A DNA stretch of 9,153 nucleotides from contig NZ_LGDE01000049.1 in assembly GCF_001279725.1 (NCBI RefSeq), forward strand, positions 1-9,153, given 5' to 3'. The number at the start of each line of letters is the position of its first letter. Positions within the stretch are counted from its first letter, which is position 1. The notes beneath the pieces are model-generated. The model ran no database searches. It was not told where the DNA came from and worked only from the letters and a program-made list of their open reading frames with translations. Position numbers and translations under genes: made by a program. The stretch comes from Streptomyces sp. WM4235. Lineage in GTDB: Bacteria > Actinomycetota > Actinomycetes > Streptomycetales > Streptomycetaceae. Shown here piece after piece: positions 6,422 through 9,153 of the stretch.

Positions 6422-7177
6422 TCAGGGCGTCGGGGAGGCCCCCGTGAGTGACATCCAGTCTCGGACCGTCTCCTGGTGCGAACCGTTCGCCGTGCTCGCG
6501 GCCGCTGCCTCGGCTTGCTCAATGGAGCATGGTGCTCCTGTGCGGGTGAGCAGGACGAGTGGCCACCCGGGTCCCGTGCCGACTGGTTCCCCATCGAAGG
6601 GCGTCCACTCCCAGGGCCCGTCGAACCGCCATGCCCGGCCAGTGGCGTCGGCGACCTCGTCGCCCAGGTCGAGGTGGGCGTACGGCCGCATCAACAGTGC
6701 AAAGTCGAAGGGGATCCCGTCGTCGGGGTGAATGGTGTACCCCGATCCGTCGAGATGGCTCCCGTCCGGGAACTCGCGGTAGGACAGGCCGCGGCGCAGC
6801 ACCGTCACCGTCCCTCGCGGGCGTGGGAGCCAGCCCGTCTCAAGGGGCGGGTCATGGTGATCGACGGCCGTCACGTGCACCACGGTCGGCGGCACTCCCA
6901 CCCGGCAGATGTCTCCTGCCTTCAAATGGTGGGGCGGCGGTTCGGTTCGGAACAGTTCCGCCTGCACTTCAGGCGCGACGTACTCGCCAGTGTCCACCCC
7001 CAGGGCAACGACGCCGTTCCAGTGAAAGAAGTCGCTGTCGCTGTCGATTTCCCACCAGGGCCAGCGCACGGACACGTTGTCCCAGGTCACGCCCTGCTCG
7101 ACTCTGGCCGGCGTGAAGGGACAGGCGACCGACCACACGTCGCCGACCCGAAAGTCACGCGCATCCGCATCCATCAT
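6422..7177 (-). CDS. Hypothetical protein, tryptophan-rich, family not recognised
   Basis: A 251-residue soluble protein I cannot assign. It starts MMDADARDFRVGDVWSV and is rich in tryptophan and aspartate. Visible blocks are RWPWWEIDSDSDFFHWNGVVALG (38-60), LKAGDICRVGVPPTVVHVTAVDHHD (85-109), FALLMRPYAHLDLGDEVAD (159-177) and RAWRFDGPWEWTPFDGEPVG (181-200). Strand-turn-strand patterning suggests a mostly beta fold. The ATG at 7177 is chosen because TACCCT (TAnnnT) lies exactly six bases upstream, the layout of a leaderless Streptomyces gene. The frame stays open to 7396, but that extension overlaps the next gene's 3' end and looks non-coding. The last 40 residues (EQAEAAAASTANGSHQETV onward) look disordered or helical and less conserved. 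It lies 194 bases downstream of the minus-strand operon end and is probably transcribed separately. Confidence 0.75.
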   Translation of the reverse strand: MMDADARDFRVGDVWSVACPFTPARVEQGVTWDNVSVRWPWWEIDSDSDFFHWNGVVALGVDTGEYVAPEVQAELFRTEPPPHHLKAGDICRVGVPPTVVHVTAVDHHDPPLETGWLPRPRGTVTVLRRGLSYREFPDGSHLDGSGYTIHPDDGIPFDFALLMRPYAHLDLGDEVADATGRAWRFDGPWEWTPFDGEPVGTGPGWPLVLLTRTGAPCSIEQAEAAAASTANGSHQETVRDWMSLTGASPTP

Positions 7178-7183
7178 CGGGCC

Positions 7184-7189
7184 AGGGTA
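7184..7189 (-). promoter_or_regulatory. Candidate -10 of gene 6422-7177
   Basis: On the minus strand 7189-7184 reads TACCCT, matching TAnnnT, and ends six bases before the ATG at 7177. No Shine-Dalgarno lies in between, so a leaderless message is the best reading. The -35 region has no good TTGAC match. Confidence 0.5.
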
Positions 7190-7244
7190 GAGGGGGCCTC
7201 CTCGCGTCCCGCCGGGCCTACCCACCGGGCTGACCCGGGCGTGG

Positions 7245-7304
7245 GGCCAAGCGCGACGCGCAACGGGGCCAACAAGAACGCTCGGGGGCCAACTGCGGCA
7301 CTCA
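7245..7304 (-). repeat. GGCCAA repeat element, copy 2
   Basis: Three units start with GGCCAA at 7245, 7267 and 7287 (spacings 22 and 20), the last ending in ACTCA at 7304. On the minus strand it opens TGAGTGCnnnnnTTGGCCCC and continues with GAGCG. It matches copy 1 in 31 of 38 aligned columns. It begins 67 bases downstream of the stop of gene 7372-8292 and fills much of that gap, upstream of the next gene's promoter. Confidence 0.6.
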
Positions 7305-7371
7305 AGCCTCCGCACTCCTTCGGCGCCCAGTGTCGTCGTGGTGCCAGGTCTATACCACCCCTTGCCGAGGA

Positions 7372-8292
7372 CTATGGCGAGGTCAGCACCCACCACTGCC
7401 GGAGCGTGCGGAGAGTACGCAGGAAGATGTGCGGACCCCGGCAGACTGGGCGGGCGTAACGCCTGACGGGGTCGCCGTTCGGGAAGGCCAGGTCATCGCG
7501 GCCCACAACCACAGCCCCGTCGTCCGTCAGCCGGATGTGGTGGAGGGCGTTCACCCGGGTAGTGGTGGCGATGCCCTGCTCGCTCCCTCCGAGCAGGAGC
7601 AGCCGGTCCCCGCGGATCGCGAGGCCGAACGGGTCCGAGACAGGAAGGGCGCGGATGCGGAGTGTCCCGCTGCGCCCCGTTTGGGCGAGTGGTGCGCCGG
7701 GCCAGTACGTGGCGTGGACCGCAGAGTCGGAGACGTTGATGGTGCTGACCTCCGCCACGTGGTTGTAGGGCTCCGGGGGGTGCAGGACCCATTCGGCGTT
7801 GCCCCTATCGTCCCAGCGGACCAGCCCGCCCGCGCTGACGCGATCACCGCTGTAGATCCCCTCGTCGGCGTACCCGGTCCAGAAGCCGGCCCTGCGGTCC
7901 GCGACCAGGTGCTTGACGTGCGTTCCCAGCGAGAACCGGCGCCGGGAGCGGCCATCGCGGCCGAAAATCTGGCCGCACCGTGCGTTCGGCCCTCCGGTGC
8001 CTGAGACCACGAACCCGCCACCCGGGAGGGCGTCGAAGGCGTCCGGGGCCACGGCCACTCCGTGTAGGGTCCGTTCCCGAACCTCACCCCGGTCGCTGAT
8101 GACGACGAGGGCGTCGAAGGGTAGTACCGCAGGCGTCGGGACGTCCCGGCCCGCCCACCGGTAGGCAAAACGGGTGTCAGGGCAGATGAGCCAGAGAGCC
8201 CTGCCCCACGGATCGATCGTGGAGGCCAGTACCTTCCGCTCGTCGTACTGCCGAGGCAACAGTGCGTAAGGACGCAGTGCCACCTTCGTCAA
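7372..8292 (-). CDS. Hypothetical protein with beta-propeller-like sequence
   Basis: A 306-residue soluble protein without signal peptide. Several stretches look like propeller blades: ALVVISDRGEVRERTL (61-76), FDALPGGGFVVSGTGG (86-101), RAGFWTGYADEGIYSGD (134-150), GLVRWDDRGNAEWVLH (156-171), and FGLAIRGDRLLLLGGSEQG (222-240). The GYADEGIY...GLVRWD pattern is one I recall from uncharacterised Streptomyces proteins. No enzymatic motif is visible, so binding or scaffold roles are as likely as catalysis. The start is TTG at 8292: the minus strand carries GAGGTGATC (plus 8295-8303), nearly the full complement of the 16S rRNA 3' end, just upstream. The TTG overlaps the stop of the small gene before it (TTGA), so translation is coupled. 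It is the last gene of a tight three-gene operon. Confidence 0.82.
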   Translation of the reverse strand: MTKVALRPYALLPRQYDERKVLASTIDPWGRALWLICPDTRFAYRWAGRDVPTPAVLPFDALVVISDRGEVRERTLHGVAVAPDAFDALPGGGFVVSGTGGPNARCGQIFGRDGRSRRRFSLGTHVKHLVADRRAGFWTGYADEGIYSGDRVSAGGLVRWDDRGNAEWVLHPPEPYNHVAEVSTINVSDSAVHATYWPGAPLAQTGRSGTLRIRALPVSDPFGLAIRGDRLLLLGGSEQGIATTTRVNALHHIRLTDDGAVVVGRDDLAFPNGDPVRRYARPVCRGPHIFLRTLRTLRQWWVLTSP

Positions 8293-8405
8293 AAGATCAC
8301 CTCGCGGGCGAAGGAATGCAACGCCTCCATGATCACACGGACGTCTGAGGAATCAACCTTCCAGGCCAGGCCGGCCGCCTCGGGGCCAACCAGGTACTCA
8401 GCCAT
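8289..8405 (-). CDS. 38-residue protein, middle gene of a coupled operon
   Basis: A small gene encoding 38 residues, beginning MAEYLVGPEAAGLAWKV and ending EALHSFAREVIF. Support comes from context. Its ATG lies three bases after the TGA of gene 8409-8861, and its own TGA overlaps the TTG of gene 7372-8292 by four bases. G or C fills the third position in 30 of 38 codons. It contains the ribosome binding site for the next gene. Its own start has no Shine-Dalgarno and would depend on re-initiation after the upstream stop, which is in the same frame. The C-terminal half is predicted helical. The first codons overlap a copy of the GGCCAA repeat, so part of the protein may be repeat-derived. I know no family for it; it may be a small partner of the propeller-like protein, or mainly a leader for translational coupling. 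Confidence 0.6.
   Translation of the reverse strand: MAEYLVGPEAAGLAWKVDSSDVRVIMEALHSFAREVIF
8295..8303 (-). promoter_or_regulatory. Near-perfect Shine-Dalgarno deciding a TTG start
   Basis: The minus strand reads GAGGTGATC, nine consecutive bases complementary to the 16S rRNA 3' end. The GAGG ends seven bases before the TTG at 8292. This strong site argues that TTG, rather than the GTG three codons later, is the true start of the propeller-like gene. Confidence 0.75.
8382..8400 (-). repeat. GGCCAA repeat element, copy 3 (single unit)
   Basis: GGGGCCAAnnnnGTACTCA at 8382-8400 matches 6373-6391 in 15 of 19 positions, with the same spacing between the conserved ends. On the minus strand it is TGAGTACnnnnTTGGCCCC, starting 8 bases past the stop of gene 8409-8861. 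It lies inside the 5' part of the 38-codon gene. Confidence 0.45.
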
Positions 8406-8408
8406 GCG

Positions 8409-8861
8409 TCAGTGGAACCAGACGACAAGGCGTACGTTCTCGGCCTCATGGACTTCGCTGAGGATGCGCATGACGCTCCAGACCCGGCCCCAGTCGGTGT
8501 CGATCCCTGCGGCTGAGGCGCGGGTTCGTGTGCCTGAGGCGTCGGCTTCTTGCCAGTCCGTGGTGTCCAGCTCGGCCCAGGTCAGCCACGTGGTCCCGTG
8601 CACATCATGAGGGCCGCCGTAGCCGGCGAACTCACCTCGCAGCCTAGCCGAGGCGTCGTCTGGGAAGCCACGACCCTCCGCCAGGGGACGGAAGCCGAAG
8701 GAGTTGCGGATCCCGAAGAGACAGGCCAGGCCGTCGTAGGCGTTGCCCCTGTTGAGGAGGAAGAGATCGATGCCGACCTCCCACACGGAGTCCTCGTCGT
8801 CAGGGCCCCACAGGCGGGCCCCTGGCCGGCATTCGATCATTCCGCTGACGTCGGTCGACAT
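8409..8861 (-). CDS. Conserved hypothetical protein of Streptomyces type
   Basis: A 150-residue soluble protein, first gene of the minus-strand operon. Characteristic blocks are WEVGIDLFLLNRGNAYDGLACLFGIRNSFGFRPLAEGRG (residues 27-65), HGTTWLTWAELDTTDW (88-103) and the C-terminal WGRVWSVMRILSEVHEAENVRLVVWF. I recall the TWLTWxEL and VRLVVWFD patterns from uncharacterised Streptomyces proteins, but know no function. No catalytic motif, signal peptide or membrane segment is seen. The ATG at 8861 has AGGA seven bases upstream; the frame's earlier ATG at 8903 lacks support and would overlap the divergent regulatory region. A perfect 12-bp palindrome just upstream (8873-8884) may control it. The TGA is followed by CGC and then the ATG of the small downstream gene, so the two are probably translationally coupled. 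Confidence 0.82.
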   Translation of the reverse strand: MSTDVSGMIECRPGARLWGPDDEDSVWEVGIDLFLLNRGNAYDGLACLFGIRNSFGFRPLAEGRGFPDDASARLRGEFAGYGGPHDVHGTTWLTWAELDTTDWQEADASGTRTRASAAGIDTDWGRVWSVMRILSEVHEAENVRLVVWFH

Positions 8862-8872
8862 GGAGCGATCCT

Positions 8873-8884
8873 GCCTGCGCAGGC
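8873..8884. promoter_or_regulatory. 12-bp palindrome in the divergent region
   Basis: GCCTGCGCAGGC at 8873-8884 is a perfect 12-bp palindrome between the minus-strand operon start (8861) and the dnaE2-like gene. It directly abuts the minus-strand ribosome binding site, so either an operator or an RNA hairpin masking initiation is possible. Confidence 0.35.
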
Positions 8885-8921
8885 CAGATGCCAGCATCTT
8901 CATTCTCCCGCGGTCGCGCGC

Positions 8922-9153
8922 GTGGCCCGTCGAGTCTTCGACTCACGTGTGGCGAGCGGCTACTCGGCACGCTACGGCGCCTCCCACCCTCACGACCTGG
9001 TCCGCAGGGCCGCCGAGCGCGGGATCCAAACGCTCGCCCTGACCGACCGCGACACCGTGACCGGCGCCGTCCGCTTCGCCAAGGCGGCCATCTCTACCGG
9101 CATCCGCCCCGTCTTCGGCGTTGACGTCGCAGTCGCCCCCCACACCCCCGCCC
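8922..9153 (+). CDS. dnaE2: DnaE2/ImuC-like polymerase, N-terminal part, 5' end unusual
   Basis: The first ~70 recognisable residues of an error-prone DNA polymerase III alpha-type subunit (DnaE2/ImuC), which performs mutagenic lesion bypass with ImuA and ImuB. The gene runs off the window. From 8949 the PHP-domain start is clear: VASGYSARYGASHPHDLVRRA, then LALTDRDTVTGAVRFAKAA and GIRPVFGVDVAVAP. In the family this is preceded by F-x-H-L-H, the first metal-binding motif of the PHP domain. Here the aligned residues are DSR, so both histidines are missing. The frame is open further upstream, but only GTG at 8922 and GTG at 8949 are nearby starts, and neither has a ribosome binding site. The 5' end may therefore be rearranged or contain indels, making this a possible pseudogene. 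I chose 8922 because it includes the family-like phenylalanine region. Confidence 0.72.
   Translation, partial: MARRVFDSRVASGYSARYGASHPHDLVRRAAERGIQTLALTDRDTVTGAVRFAKAAISTGIRPVFGVDVAVAPHTPA

Noticed and set aside
6476..7459. Plus-strand open frame across the gene at 6422-7177
   Set aside because: The minus-strand protein has better composition and a promoter; the plus frame is rich in R, G, P and V without any domain.
6332..8400. True integron gene-cassette array
   Set aside because: No integron integrase and no attC-like core (GTTRRRY) pairing is seen; only a cassette-like arrangement is claimed.
8929..8944. LexA/SOS box before the dnaE2-like gene
   Set aside because: The dyad GAGTC-TTC-GACTC and the TCGA-N4-TCGA pattern lack the GAAC-N4-GTTC core expected of actinobacterial LexA sites.

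Overview
The window is high-GC actinobacterial DNA, most likely from Streptomyces or a close relative. The evidence is the strong G/C preference at third codon positions, the GTG and TTG starts, several apparently leaderless genes, a DUF6188-like protein, a GyrB paralogue of actinobacterial type, and the start of a DnaE2/ImuC-type polymerase. It reads as accessory chromosome: short unrelated transcription units, many genes of unknown function, and gaps holding repeats. All calls come from reading the sequence; no database search was run.

Positions 1-726: a minus-strand DUF6188-like gene whose C-terminus looks cut short beside a short direct repeat, then a gap with no clear gene. Positions 727-3322: a redox-type locus. 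A minus-strand TetR-family repressor diverges from a two-gene plus-strand operon (flavodoxin-fold reductase, then aldo/keto reductase). The intergenic region carries four CGATA/TATCG half-sites that overlap the repressor's own -10, which suggests autoregulation and control of both directions. Positions 3323-3965: a gap with repeated GGTGACA motifs, possibly a decayed insertion-sequence end.

Positions 3966-5126: a stand-alone protein equivalent to the ATPase and transducer domains of GyrB, without Toprim domain and with several ATP-site residues replaced. It is followed by two overlapping, mutually exclusive stem-loops. Positions 5270-6175: an unrecognised acidic protein of about 300 residues, probably translated from a leaderless mRNA. 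It converges on the minus-strand block that follows.

Positions 6332-8861: minus-strand genes of unknown function. Three (8409-8861, 8289-8405, 7372-8292) are packed as one operon. It includes a 38-codon gene whose stop overlaps the next gene's TTG start as TTGA, with a near-perfect Shine-Dalgarno. A fourth gene (6422-7177) has its own leaderless promoter. Each of the three larger genes is followed by a copy of a repeat whose minus-strand core is TGAGTnC...TTGGCCCC, giving the block a cassette-like look. Positions 8922-9153: the 5' end of a dnaE2/imuC-like gene that runs off the window; its PHP domain is recognisable but the expected first HxH motif is missing.
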